NCBI GenBank assembly: GCA_963799415.1
Contig: CAWCXI010000031.1
Span: 62,001 to 126,000, forward strand
From: JAMXLO01 sp963799415
GTDB lineage: Bacteria > Pseudomonadota > Alphaproteobacteria > Acetobacterales > Acetobacteraceae
Length of the DNA stretch: 64,000 bases
Reading direction: 5' to 3'
The position numbers were made by a program, and so were the translations under genes. The first letter of the stretch is position 1, and every line of letters begins with the position of its first letter. The notes under the pieces were generated by a model that did no database searches, was not told the DNA's origin, and saw nothing but the letters and a program-made list of their open reading frames with translations. This document shows positions 17,448-25,601 of this stretch, piece after piece.

Positions 17448-18575
17448 ATGCGCTCCGGCAAACTGGTTACACGGTTCGATCGGTACATATTTCGGCAGCT
17501 TCTGGTTGCGCTGATCGCGGTGACCGGCGGGCTCACAGCGCTGGTCTGGCTGATCCAGTCGCTGCGCTTCGTCGAGCTGGTGGTGAATCACGGCCTTTCT
17601 CTGCTCGTCTTTGTCGAACTCACCGGGCTGTTGGTCCCCAGCTTCGTCGCGGTGATCCTGCCGATCACCACCTTTGTCGTGGTGCAGTTCATCTACCAGC
17701 GACTCGCGGGAGACCGCGAGATCACGGTGATGCGCGCCGCCGGGTTGTCGCCGCTTGCGCTATCGCGCCCTGCATTGGCCCTGGCAGTGCTGGCCGCAAT
17801 TGGCGGCTACGCGCTCAACCTGTGGATCGTGCCTGACAGTCTTACCGCATTTCGCGAGTTCCAATGGGAGATCCGCAACCGCATGGCGGCCTTCCTGTTG
17901 CAGGAGGGCGTGTTCACGCAGGTCTCCGAGGATCTGACGGTGTATGTGCGTTCGCGCGATCCAGATGGCACACTGCGCGGCATCCTGGTGGACGATGGGC
18001 GCGACAAGGCGGCGCATGCGACGATTCTGGCTGAGAGCGGCCGGCTGACGGAGGGCCCGAACGGTCCGCGCGTGTTGCTCATCAACGGCAGCCGCCAGGA
18101 GATCGATCACCAGACTGGCCGGCTCAACGTGCTGACCTTTGGCCAGAATGAGCTCGACCTCGCGGACAGCCAGGGGAATTCCACCGAACGCCTGCGCGAC
18201 ATGACCGAGGTGTCGCTCGGCGAACTGCTCAATCCGCATCCGATCTTTCCACGCGACATTCCGCGATGGATCGCTGAGGGCCACAAGCGCCTGGCGTCAC
18301 CCCTCACCGCGATATCCTATGCGCTCGTGGCGCTTTACGCGGTGCTCAGCGGAACGTTCCGTCGCCACGGCAGCTTCGTCCGGCCGCTGGTTTCCATCAT
18401 GGTGATGGTGGCGCTGCTGGCGTTCGGCCTTGCGATGGAGAATCTGGCGGCCCGCGACAATGCGATGCTGCCCATGATATGGCTGCACGCTGTGGCGCCT
18501 GGGTTGATCAGTGGTTGGCTGCTGTTGGGCCCGCAATGGCTGCAATCACGCCGCCATCCCGCCGAGGCCACGTGA
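17448..18575 (+). CDS. lptF: LPS export ABC transporter permease LptF
   Basis: Inner-membrane permease half of the LptB2FG complex that extracts LPS, 375 residues. It starts FDRYIFRQLLVALIAV, with three N-terminal helices, a periplasmic beta-jellyroll domain (about residues 140-270) and three C-terminal helices. The coupling-region sequence QRLAGDREITVMRAAGLSP is diagnostic. It heads the run lptF-lptG-lptD-surA-rsmA. A 156-bp gap separates it from the MFS gene and could hold a promoter, though none is obvious. Confidence 0.94.
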   Translation: MRSGKLVTRFDRYIFRQLLVALIAVTGGLTALVWLIQSLRFVELVVNHGLSLLVFVELTGLLVPSFVAVILPITTFVVVQFIYQRLAGDREITVMRAAGLSPLALSRPALALAVLAAIGGYALNLWIVPDSLTAFREFQWEIRNRMAAFLLQEGVFTQVSEDLTVYVRSRDPDGTLRGILVDDGRDKAAHATILAESGRLTEGPNGPRVLLINGSRQEIDHQTGRLNVLTFGQNELDLADSQGNSTERLRDMTEVSLGELLNPHPIFPRDIPRWIAEGHKRLASPLTAISYALVALYAVLSGTFRRHGSFVRPLVSIMVMVALLAFGLAMENLAARDNAMLPMIWLHAVAPGLISGWLLLGPQWLQSRRHPAEAT

Positions 18576-18579
18576 GCGC

Positions 18580-19692
18580 ATGACGCCGCCCCTCACCTTG
18601 TCGATCTATATCACCAGGCAGTTCGCTGGTGCAGTGGTCGGCATGTTGCTCGCGCTGTCCGGGTTGGTGGCACTGTTCGATTTCATCGAATTGCTGCGAC
18701 GTTCCATCTCGAGACCGGACGCAACCTTTGGGTTGGTGAGTGAGATTGCCGCGTTGCGTCTGCCCTATGTCGCCATGCAGGTGCTGCCCTTCGCGGTACT
18801 GCTTGGCGGCATGCTGTGCTTCTGGCGCCTGACACGCTCGTCGGAACTGGTCGTCGCGCGCGCATCGGGAGTGTCGGCCTGGGAGTTCCTCGCCGCACCG
18901 GCGCTTTGCGCGCTGTTGTTTGGCACGATCGCGACGATGGGGATCAGTCCGTTATCGTCAGTGATGTTCGGACGCGCCGAAGCGATGGACAACATCTATC
19001 TCAAGGCTGGTGGAGGCCCGTTGGCGCTGACGGGCGACCAGCTTTGGCTGCGGCAGTCAGATCACGCGCTCTCGCCGCAAGGCGTCGCCATCATACACGC
19101 GCACAATGTGGGACTGCATGGCAAGCAGTTGACCGCCTCTCAGGTCAGCGTGTTCCGGCTGGACGGGCGTGACCGTTTGCTCACGCGGATCGAGGCGACG
19201 CGTGCGACGCTCGTCGCGCGAGTATGGCAGTTGGAGAATGCTCGTGTAATTCGGCCCGAGCAGATGCCGGAGCCACCGACGACGATCAACCTGTCGACCG
19301 ACCTCACGGTGGCGCGCGTGCAAGAGAGTTTTGCGTCGCCTGATACGCTGTCGTTCTGGGCATTGCCGGACTTCATCGCGCTGCTGGATCGCTCGGGGTT
19401 CACGTCGATCCGCCATCGGCTGCATTTTCAGGCGCTGCTCTCGCTGCCGCTGCTCTGCGCGACGATGGCGCTGGTCGCGGCGGGGTTCTCAATGCGTCCG
19501 GCGCGGCGCGGTGGTGTGGCGCACATGATCGCCAGCGGCGTCGCCGCCGGATTCATTTTGTTCGTGGTATCCAAGATTGCCGAGGAGTTCGGACAGAGCG
19601 GTGCGCTGCCAGTGGCGCTCGCCGCGTGGGTGCCCGCGGTGTCCGGCATGATGTTGGCAGTCGCGCTGCTGCTACATACGGAAGATGGCTGA
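18580..19692 (+). CDS. lptG: LPS export ABC transporter permease LptG
   Basis: Partner of LptF in LptB2FG, 370 residues. It begins LSIYITRQFAGAVVGMLLALSGLVALFDFIELLRR and carries the conserved coupling helix LTRSSELVVARASGVSAWEFL. The periplasmic domain follows, then three C-terminal helices. The start is ATG 18580, five bases after the lptF stop. The frame is open further upstream inside lptF, but the later ATG gives the correct N-terminal helix. Confidence 0.94.
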   Translation: MTPPLTLSIYITRQFAGAVVGMLLALSGLVALFDFIELLRRSISRPDATFGLVSEIAALRLPYVAMQVLPFAVLLGGMLCFWRLTRSSELVVARASGVSAWEFLAAPALCALLFGTIATMGISPLSSVMFGRAEAMDNIYLKAGGGPLALTGDQLWLRQSDHALSPQGVAIIHAHNVGLHGKQLTASQVSVFRLDGRDRLLTRIEATRATLVARVWQLENARVIRPEQMPEPPTTINLSTDLTVARVQESFASPDTLSFWALPDFIALLDRSGFTSIRHRLHFQALLSLPLLCATMALVAAGFSMRPARRGGVAHMIASGVAAGFILFVVSKIAEEFGQSGALPVALAAWVPAVSGMMLAVALLLHTEDG

Positions 19693-19694
19693 GG

Positions 19695-21941
19695 ATGGCG
19701 CCTGTCGTCATGGTCGCCTCTCGCCGGTTCCGCCTTGTCGTGCTGTTGGCGATGCTGCTCGCATCGGTGCTCACCGGAGCGGCGAAGGCTCAGTTGGGTG
19801 AGATCGCCAATCTTGGTGCGCATCAGCCGGCCTCGCGCAATCAGCCGGTGACCTTCACCGCCGATACAGTGGAGTATGACCGCGAGAATTCGCTGGTGAT
19901 TGCCCAGGGACATGTCGAGGCATGGCAGGACGATCACGTGCTGCGCGCCGACCGTGTCACATTTGATCGCAATACCGGCGTGTCGGCGGCCAAGGGCAAC
20001 GTCGTGCTGCTGGAGCCGGATGGTCAGGTGCTGTTCGCCGACTATGCCGAACTGTCCCAGGACATGAAGAGTGGCGTGTTGCGGGACATGCGCGCGATCC
20101 TGGCCGAGAATGGCAGAATGGCTGCCAACGGTGCGCGTCGCACCGAGGGCGAGATCAACGAGATGTCGAAGGTGGTGTATTCGACGTGCAATCTCTGCGC
20201 CAAGGATCCGACGCGGCCGCCACTCTGGCAGATCCGTGCGTTGTCGGCGGTGCAGGACCTGGAGCACAAGAAGATCGAGTTTCAGGACGCCGTGATGGAG
20301 ATGTACGGCGTGCCGATTGGATATATGCCGTATTTCTGGACTGTCGACCCATCGGTAAAGCGTGCCAGCGGGCTGCTGATTCCCTCGATGGGCGCGTCGT
20401 CGCATATCGGCGCCTTCTTCGCGCAGCCGTACTACTGGGTGATCGACGATCAGTCGGACGCGACGTTCACGCCAATGATAACGACGGAAGCCGGCCCACA
20501 GCTCAGCGCCGAGTATCGGCGCCGGTTCAACAATGGCTCCTTCTCGGTGGACGGGTCAGTCGGCTATCTCGACAACTCCGCGCAGGGGACGATTTACGCC
20601 AACGGTCAATTCAATCTGGATGACACCTGGCGATGGGGCTTCAACATTGCCCGTGCCTCGTCGGCCGACTATGTCCGTGATTTCCACATCGGCACTGCAG
20701 AGCTTGGCAGCGAACCCACATTGCTGACCAGCCAGATCTACGCCGAGGGCTTCGGCCAGGGTTCCTACTCGCGGTTCGACGTTCGATTCTACCAAACATT
20801 GAATGACGTCGTGGTCTCCAGCAAACTGCCTCTCGTCCTGCCGCGGTACCAATACAGTTATTTTGGTCAGCCTGATTCCTGGGGTGGCCGTTTCAGCCTC
20901 GATGGCGGTGCGTTCAATGTGGTACGCACCGACGGCACCAATACGAGACGAGCCAACGTCACGTTGAACTGGTCGCGGCCATTTGTTGGCGCTTTCGGCG
21001 ATCTGTGGAAGGTGACGCTGCACACCGACGCGATTGCCTACGACGCCACCGCCTTTAACGAGCAGCCGAATTTTGGTCCGATGAGCCAGGTCAATACGGC
21101 ACGAGCTCAACCGCAGGCGGCACTGGACTTTCGTTGGCCCTTCATGCGCGATTCGGGCGCGTGGGGCACTCAACTCATCGAGCCCATTGCGCAGATCGTC
21201 GTTGGGCCGCAGGTCGGCAACAGTCAGAGTACCAAATATCCCAATGAGGACAGTCTCGACCTGGAATTTACCGATGCCAACCTGTTCGGCTTCAACCGGT
21301 ACCCGGGGGTGGATCGACTGGACGGCGGCGTACGCGCGAATGTCGCGCTGCACGGAACCTGGTACCTGGGCGGCACCACCTTCGACGGATTGATCGGACA
21401 GTCCTATCGCACCACTGTGGACAATCAGTTCTCTCCAGCGTCGGGCCTGCACGATCAGGTGTCCGATATCGTCGCGCGTGCCACGCTGGCGCCGACGAGC
21501 TGGCTCAACCTGACCTACCGCACCAGGCTCGATCACAAGGACTTTGCGACTCGAATGGCTGACGCGCTCGCCACCGTCGGCGTGCCGAAGTTCTCCGTCA
21601 ATGCGGGGTATATCTATACCACCGACAACCCATTCACGGAGTTCGACCAGCCATTGCCGCCGCCTGCGGGCAACGCCTTCTACACGCCACGCAACGAGGT
21701 GACCGTCGGCGCCTCATCGAATTGGGGGAAGTATCGGTTCAGCGCCTATGCCCGGCGCGACCTTCAATCCAGCCAGATGGTCGCCGCGGGTATGGATGCG
21801 GTGTACGAAGACGAGTGCTTTATCGTGGATTTCCGGTTCTTTCGACGCTACACCTCGTACAATGGCGACAACGGCGCAACGACCGCACTGTTCCAGTTGA
21901 CGTTCAAGACAATCGGCCAGTTCGGCTTCAAGGCGCTCTGA
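19695..21941 (+). CDS. lptD: LPS-assembly outer membrane protein LptD
   Basis: Outer-membrane beta-barrel that inserts LPS into the outer leaflet, 748 residues. It has a signal peptide with basic SRRFR and a hydrophobic core ending near AKA at residue 33. The OstA/jellyroll domain runs from about residue 50 (VTFTADTVEYDRENSLVIAQGHVEAWQ is split here as shorter motifs VTFTAD and IAQGHVEAW). The barrel domain starts after about residue 250 (YFWTVDPSVKRASGLLIPSM region). The Cys pair in STCNLCAKD and the late Cys in DECFIVDFRF could form the structural disulfides. The start is ATG 19695, two bases after the lptG stop. Confidence 0.94.
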   Translation: MAPVVMVASRRFRLVVLLAMLLASVLTGAAKAQLGEIANLGAHQPASRNQPVTFTADTVEYDRENSLVIAQGHVEAWQDDHVLRADRVTFDRNTGVSAAKGNVVLLEPDGQVLFADYAELSQDMKSGVLRDMRAILAENGRMAANGARRTEGEINEMSKVVYSTCNLCAKDPTRPPLWQIRALSAVQDLEHKKIEFQDAVMEMYGVPIGYMPYFWTVDPSVKRASGLLIPSMGASSHIGAFFAQPYYWVIDDQSDATFTPMITTEAGPQLSAEYRRRFNNGSFSVDGSVGYLDNSAQGTIYANGQFNLDDTWRWGFNIARASSADYVRDFHIGTAELGSEPTLLTSQIYAEGFGQGSYSRFDVRFYQTLNDVVVSSKLPLVLPRYQYSYFGQPDSWGGRFSLDGGAFNVVRTDGTNTRRANVTLNWSRPFVGAFGDLWKVTLHTDAIAYDATAFNEQPNFGPMSQVNTARAQPQAALDFRWPFMRDSGAWGTQLIEPIAQIVVGPQVGNSQSTKYPNEDSLDLEFTDANLFGFNRYPGVDRLDGGVRANVALHGTWYLGGTTFDGLIGQSYRTTVDNQFSPASGLHDQVSDIVARATLAPTSWLNLTYRTRLDHKDFATRMADALATVGVPKFSVNAGYIYTTDNPFTEFDQPLPPPAGNAFYTPRNEVTVGASSNWGKYRFSAYARRDLQSSQMVAAGMDAVYEDECFIVDFRFFRRYTSYNGDNGATTALFQLTFKTIGQFGFKAL

Positions 21942-21960
21942 CACTCAGGAGATCGGGGTC

Positions 21961-23265
21961 ATGGCCCACACGAAATGCGTATGGTGCGCGATCGCCCTGC
22001 TGCTGGCGCAGCCGGCCGTCTCACGCGCTGTCACACCTCCCCCATCGCCGACGGCACAGGCGATGCGGATCGTTGCCGTGGTGAATGGCGACGTGGTCAG
22101 CAATGCTGATGTGGACAACCGCACCAGACTGTTTGCGCTGTCCACCGGGCTGCCAATGACACAGGATGTGCTGGATCGGCTCAAGCAGCAAATCACGCGC
22201 CAGCTGATCGATGAAAAGCTCCGCATGCAGGAGGCGCAGCGCCGGCACATCGTGATCGCGGACAAGTCAATTGCCGATGCGATCCACGATATCGAGACGC
22301 GGAATAATCTGCCGGCAGGTGCACTGCGGCAGAAGCTCAACGCAGGTGGCGCGGGCTACCGTACATTGATTGATCAGATCCGCACCCAGCTTGGCTGGAC
22401 CCAGGTGCTGCGCGAGCAGCTTGGCGATCAGATTAAGGTCACCGATGCCGAGGTGGCCGAACAGCAGCGGCTACAGGCGCAGATGGTCGGCAAGCCGGAA
22501 TATCGCGTTGGTGAGATCTTTATCCCGGTCAATGATCCGGCGGCCAGTGCCGATGCCCAGCGCTTCGCCGAGACGGTGATCAGCGAGTTGCGTTCCGGTG
22601 CGCCGTTTCCGGTGGTGGCCGCGCAGTTCAGTCAAAATCAGACCGCGTTGGCCGGCGGCGAGCTAGGCTGGGTTCAGCCGAACCAGCTCGACCCCGAAGT
22701 GGCGCGTTTGGTTGCCGAAATGCCGATCGGCGCCATCAGCAACCCGGTAAAGGTGGCTGGTGGTTTCTCGATTGTGACACTGCAAGGCAAGCGCGAGATC
22801 GGCAATGACATGGGCACGGCGGTTTCGCTGCGTCAGGTGTTCCTGCCGTTCGCCACCGCGCTCAATCCCCAGGCACCGACCGAGCAGCAGAAGCAGGAAC
22901 TGGACAAGGCACGCGGCATCAGCGCCAGCGTGCATAGCTGTGAGCAAATGGAGCAGGTGGCGAAGGCGAACAATTCGCCGCGCCCGGCCGACCCCGGAGA
23001 AATTCGGCTGGAAACGGTGAACCCGCCAGCGTTCCGTCAGATGCTGACAAGCCTGCCGTTCGATCGTGCCAGTCAGCCCATCGTGACGAATGACGGTATC
23101 GCGGTGATTATTGTCTGCTCGCGCGATCAGAAGAATATGGCGCAGCAGAGCAAGCAGCAGGTGCAGGCGCAGATACTTAACGAGCGCGTGGAATTGCTGT
23201 CGCGACAGTTGCTCGCAAATATGCGTCGCCATGCCGCGATCGACGTGCGCGCCAGCGGTACGTGA
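21961..23265 (+). CDS. surA: Periplasmic peptidyl-prolyl isomerase / OMP chaperone SurA
   Basis: Periplasmic chaperone for outer-membrane proteins, 434 residues. A signal peptide ends near residue 23 (SRA). The SurA N-terminal domain (RIVAVVNGDVVSNADVDNR; LIDEKLRMQEAQRR) is followed by a parvulin domain at about residues 175-275 (RVGEIFIPVNDP; FSQNQTALAGGELGWV) and a second, more diverged parvulin-like region. AGGAG before ATG 21961 supports the start. Its position after lptD is standard; pdxA, often found between surA and rsmA, is absent. Confidence 0.92.
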   Translation: MAHTKCVWCAIALLLAQPAVSRAVTPPPSPTAQAMRIVAVVNGDVVSNADVDNRTRLFALSTGLPMTQDVLDRLKQQITRQLIDEKLRMQEAQRRHIVIADKSIADAIHDIETRNNLPAGALRQKLNAGGAGYRTLIDQIRTQLGWTQVLREQLGDQIKVTDAEVAEQQRLQAQMVGKPEYRVGEIFIPVNDPAASADAQRFAETVISELRSGAPFPVVAAQFSQNQTALAGGELGWVQPNQLDPEVARLVAEMPIGAISNPVKVAGGFSIVTLQGKREIGNDMGTAVSLRQVFLPFATALNPQAPTEQQKQELDKARGISASVHSCEQMEQVAKANNSPRPADPGEIRLETVNPPAFRQMLTSLPFDRASQPIVTNDGIAVIIVCSRDQKNMAQQSKQQVQAQILNERVELLSRQLLANMRRHAAIDVRASGT

Positions 23266-24077
23266 CCACGCCTCCGCCGCTGCGCGAGGTGATCGCGCGG
23301 CACGGATTGGCTGCCAGACGCTCACTGGGACAGCACTTCCTGCTCGATGAGAATTTGACGCGGCGGATTGTACGCGCCGCCGGGTCGTTGACCGGTCGGC
23401 ACGTGGTGGAAATCGGCCCGGGACCGGGCGGACTCACGCGCGCATTGCTCGCTTCTGACGCAGCAAGTGTGACAGTGATCGAGCTCGACCAGCGTGCCGT
23501 GGCGGCAATGCACGAACTGGCGGCGGAGACTGACGGGCGGCTGCGCGTGATATCCGGCGATGCGCTGGCGCTGGATATCGTATCGCTGGTGTCGGTGCCA
23601 CGGCAGGTGGTGGCAAATCTGCCGTACAACATTGCGACGCCGCTGTTGATCGCCTGGTTGCGTCAGGCCCATGCCTTCGAGCGGCTGACCCTGATGTTCC
23701 AGCAGGAAGTGGCCGAACGCATCTGTGCCGTGCCTGGCACGGCCGCGTATGGGCGATTGTCGGTACTGACACAATGGATCTGCAGCACCGAGCTGCTACT
23801 GCGCATTGCGCCGTCTGCCTTTGTACCGCCGCCGAAGGTGTTCTCCGCCGTCGTCGGGCTGGTGCCGCATGCCGCGCAACCTACGCCGACGCTGTTCGCC
23901 GTGATGGAGCGTCTGACAGCTGCGGCGTTCGGCCAGCGGCGAAAAATGCTGCGCGGTGCGCTGAAGGCGATAGGCGGCGAGGCGCTGCTGCGGGATGTTG
24001 GCATAAAACCGGATCGGCGGGCTGAATCGTTGAGCGTCGCAGAGTTCGATCTGTTGGCCCGCCGACTAGCGCCGTGA
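23262..24077 (+). CDS. rsmA: 16S rRNA (adenine1518/1519-N6)-dimethyltransferase
   Basis: Dimethylates the two adjacent adenines in helix 45 of 16S rRNA, 271 residues. It has SLGQHFLLDENLTRRI, SAM motif I VVEIGPGPGGLTRALL, motif IV NLPYNIATPLL, and the C-terminal RRKMLRGALKAI block, all typical of KsgA/RsmA. The start is GTG 23262, overlapping the surA stop as GTGA. It is the last gene of the lpt-surA run. Confidence 0.96.
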   Translation: MTTPPPLREVIARHGLAARRSLGQHFLLDENLTRRIVRAAGSLTGRHVVEIGPGPGGLTRALLASDAASVTVIELDQRAVAAMHELAAETDGRLRVISGDALALDIVSLVSVPRQVVANLPYNIATPLLIAWLRQAHAFERLTLMFQQEVAERICAVPGTAAYGRLSVLTQWICSTELLLRIAPSAFVPPPKVFSAVVGLVPHAAQPTPTLFAVMERLTAAAFGQRRKMLRGALKAIGGEALLRDVGIKPDRRAESLSVAEFDLLARRLAP

Positions 24078-24101
24078 GAGGCAGGGGGTCAACACCGCGC
24101 A

Positions 24102-24353
24102 TCACCGCCTGCGCGGCACCTTCTCATGCTCCCGCTGGTACGCGGTCTCGGTGGCATGGCGATCGTCTGTGGGCGTTCCCTTTGGCCGGGTATCATCATC
24201 CCGCTCATGCGGCGCTTGCCGCGACGCGTGATCACGATGGTTGGTGCCTGGTCCGACGATGCCGCTCGTGGCGGGCGGGTCGCTGGCCGGGAAACTATCC
24301 TCCACTGCCTGATCGTGTTTGACCTGATCGTGCTTTTGTTGGCGCGACGGCAT
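24102..24353 (-). CDS. Small hydrophilic protein with FPASDPP motif
   Basis: An 83-residue, highly charged, probably disordered protein. It contains AVEDSFPASDPPATS, a motif found in short uncharacterised alphaproteobacterial proteins (general knowledge; not verified by a search). No enzymatic residues are apparent. ATG 24353 overlaps the stop of the upstream gene by one base, so the two are likely coupled. It ends close to the rsmA stop and is convergent with it. Confidence 0.7.
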   Translation of the reverse strand: MPSRQQKHDQVKHDQAVEDSFPASDPPATSGIVGPGTNHRDHASRQAPHERDDDTRPKGTPTDDRHATETAYQREHEKVPRRR

Positions 24354-24880
24354 CACATCACCTCCATGTCAGTTCCGCCGGCCGCGCGCAGGATCGCTTC
24401 CGCCTCGGCGCGTTTCTCGGCGTTTGGCGCCCGTACAGACAGGACCAGCGCACCGCGGGCTGCTTTCTGCTCCCGATCCATCTGCTCGTCCTCATTCGAC
24501 ACGCTGGTCAACGCATAGGCGATGCCGCCCGCGACCCCGCCACCAACCACCGCGGCAGCTACCGCGGGTGCGGCGGCGCCTCCTGTGGCAATGACGACTC
24601 CAGCCGCTGCCATGCCTACGGCGGCGGCGGCGCCGCTGGTGTGCAACGTGCGCGCCTGGCGTGCGTCCTCCTCGGTGTCCACCGCCTTGGCGCCCAATTC
24701 AGGCGTGGTGCGTTCGATCGGCGGCAACACCTCCGGCAAACTCAGATCGGCGCGATCGAAGCCGGATGTCTCGAGCCGCGCGACCGCGTTCTGCATCGCA
24801 TCGGGGTCGGTAAAGTTTGCTCGGACCTCATGCAATGCGCCGATCGGTGGACCGGCGATTCCCTGGGCTATCTCCGACAT
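24353..24880 (-). CDS. Uncharacterised protein with glycine/alanine-rich hydrophobic centre
   Basis: A 175-residue protein of unknown function. The N-terminal half resembles a small alpha/beta domain (VRANFTDPDAMQNAVARLETSGFDRADLSLPE), of the sort seen in general-stress proteins that sample membrane or redox state. Residues about 82-125 are a Gly/Ala-rich hydrophobic stretch with two membrane-like segments. The C-terminus returns to an alpha/beta repeat-like segment (LVLSVRAPNAEKRAEAEAILRAAG) resembling the first half. AAGGAGGG before ATG 24880 is an unusually strong ribosome site. Confidence 0.75.
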   Translation of the reverse strand: MSEIAQGIAGPPIGALHEVRANFTDPDAMQNAVARLETSGFDRADLSLPEVLPPIERTTPELGAKAVDTEEDARQARTLHTSGAAAAVGMAAAGVVIATGGAAAPAVAAAVVGGGVAGGIAYALTSVSNEDEQMDREQKAARGALVLSVRAPNAEKRAEAEAILRAAGGTDMEVM

Positions 24881-24894
24881 GTTGGCTCCCTCCT

Positions 24895-25080
24895 TCAGGA
24901 CGGAATGGTCGGCGCGTTCGGCGGCGGCTCGCGATTCTCATCACCCTGCGGGTCGGGCGGCACACCCCCGAGCGCGCCCTCGGGCAAGTCATTGCGTTCG
25001 CCGGGCAGGCTGTCTCGGGCGGAATTTATCCGGCGTTCGACACGCCCACTGCTCGGTTGGCGGGCATCGTTTTCGGTCAT
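24895..25080 (-). CDS. Small proline-rich hydrophilic protein
   Basis: A 61-residue protein without recognisable domain. It is rich in Arg, Glu and Pro, and ends in a proline-rich tail (NREPPPNAPTIPS). The start is ATG 25080, preceded by GAGGAG with 5-nt spacing; a GTG two codons upstream is possible. It lies between the KGG-repeat gene and the 175-residue gene on the same strand, all with good ribosome sites, which supports it as a real gene. Confidence 0.6.
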   Translation of the reverse strand: MTENDARQPSSGRVERRINSARDSLPGERNDLPEGALGGVPPDPQGDENREPPPNAPTIPS

Positions 25081-25141
25081 CTTCACTCCTCACCAGCAGC
25101 GCCGCGGACCACCCGGCGCTTAGCCGTGTGGTCCGCTGCGG

Positions 25142-25393
25142 TTACCGCTGACCGCCCTTGCGGCCTGCCTCCGCTGCACGCTCGCGATCCTGCGCGAAGT
25201 TGCCTGGATTATTCTGTGCGCCACCGCCGCCGTGGCTCTGCTCGCCACCCTTGCGCCCGGCCTCTGCCGCGCGCGCGCGATCATTGGCGAAATTGCCTGA
25301 GCTGCGCTGTCCGCCAATGTGGCCGGCGCGCGACGCCTTCTCACGGTCCTCGGCGAAATTGCCGGGATTACCGGTATGTCGCTGATCCGACAT
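25142..25393 (-). CDS. KGG-repeat stress-induced protein (YciG-like)
   Basis: An 83-residue protein composed of three tandem copies of a roughly 22-residue unit, each built on (P/S)GNFA.DR..A..AG..GG, the KGG motif (PF10685) of stress-induced proteins such as YciG and Bacillus GsiB. The three copies end AGHIGGQR, AGRKGGEQ and AGRKGGQR. Such proteins are hydrophilic and linked to desiccation and general stress. GGAGG precedes ATG 25393; a longer open frame upstream is rejected on that basis. It heads the four-gene minus-strand group. Confidence 0.88.
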   Translation of the reverse strand: MSDQRHTGNPGNFAEDREKASRAGHIGGQRSSGNFANDRARAAEAGRKGGEQSHGGGGAQNNPGNFAQDRERAAEAGRKGGQR

Positions 25394-25601
25394 ATAAGTC
25401 CTCCGTGCTGAATACTGTGACGGGCTTGTCCGTCCCCTACTCAACGAGCGCCGGCGGCGTGCGGTTGTCTTCACAAATGCAGTGAGCGCCCGGAAGCGCT
25501 GCCGGCCGGTTCCAGCGAGGGCGACGATCGGAGAGCAGGTCGCCGTTCCCCGCCATCGCGAACCGTTCTACGATCGCCGCCGAACTCCGGAGAGGCACCC
25601 C

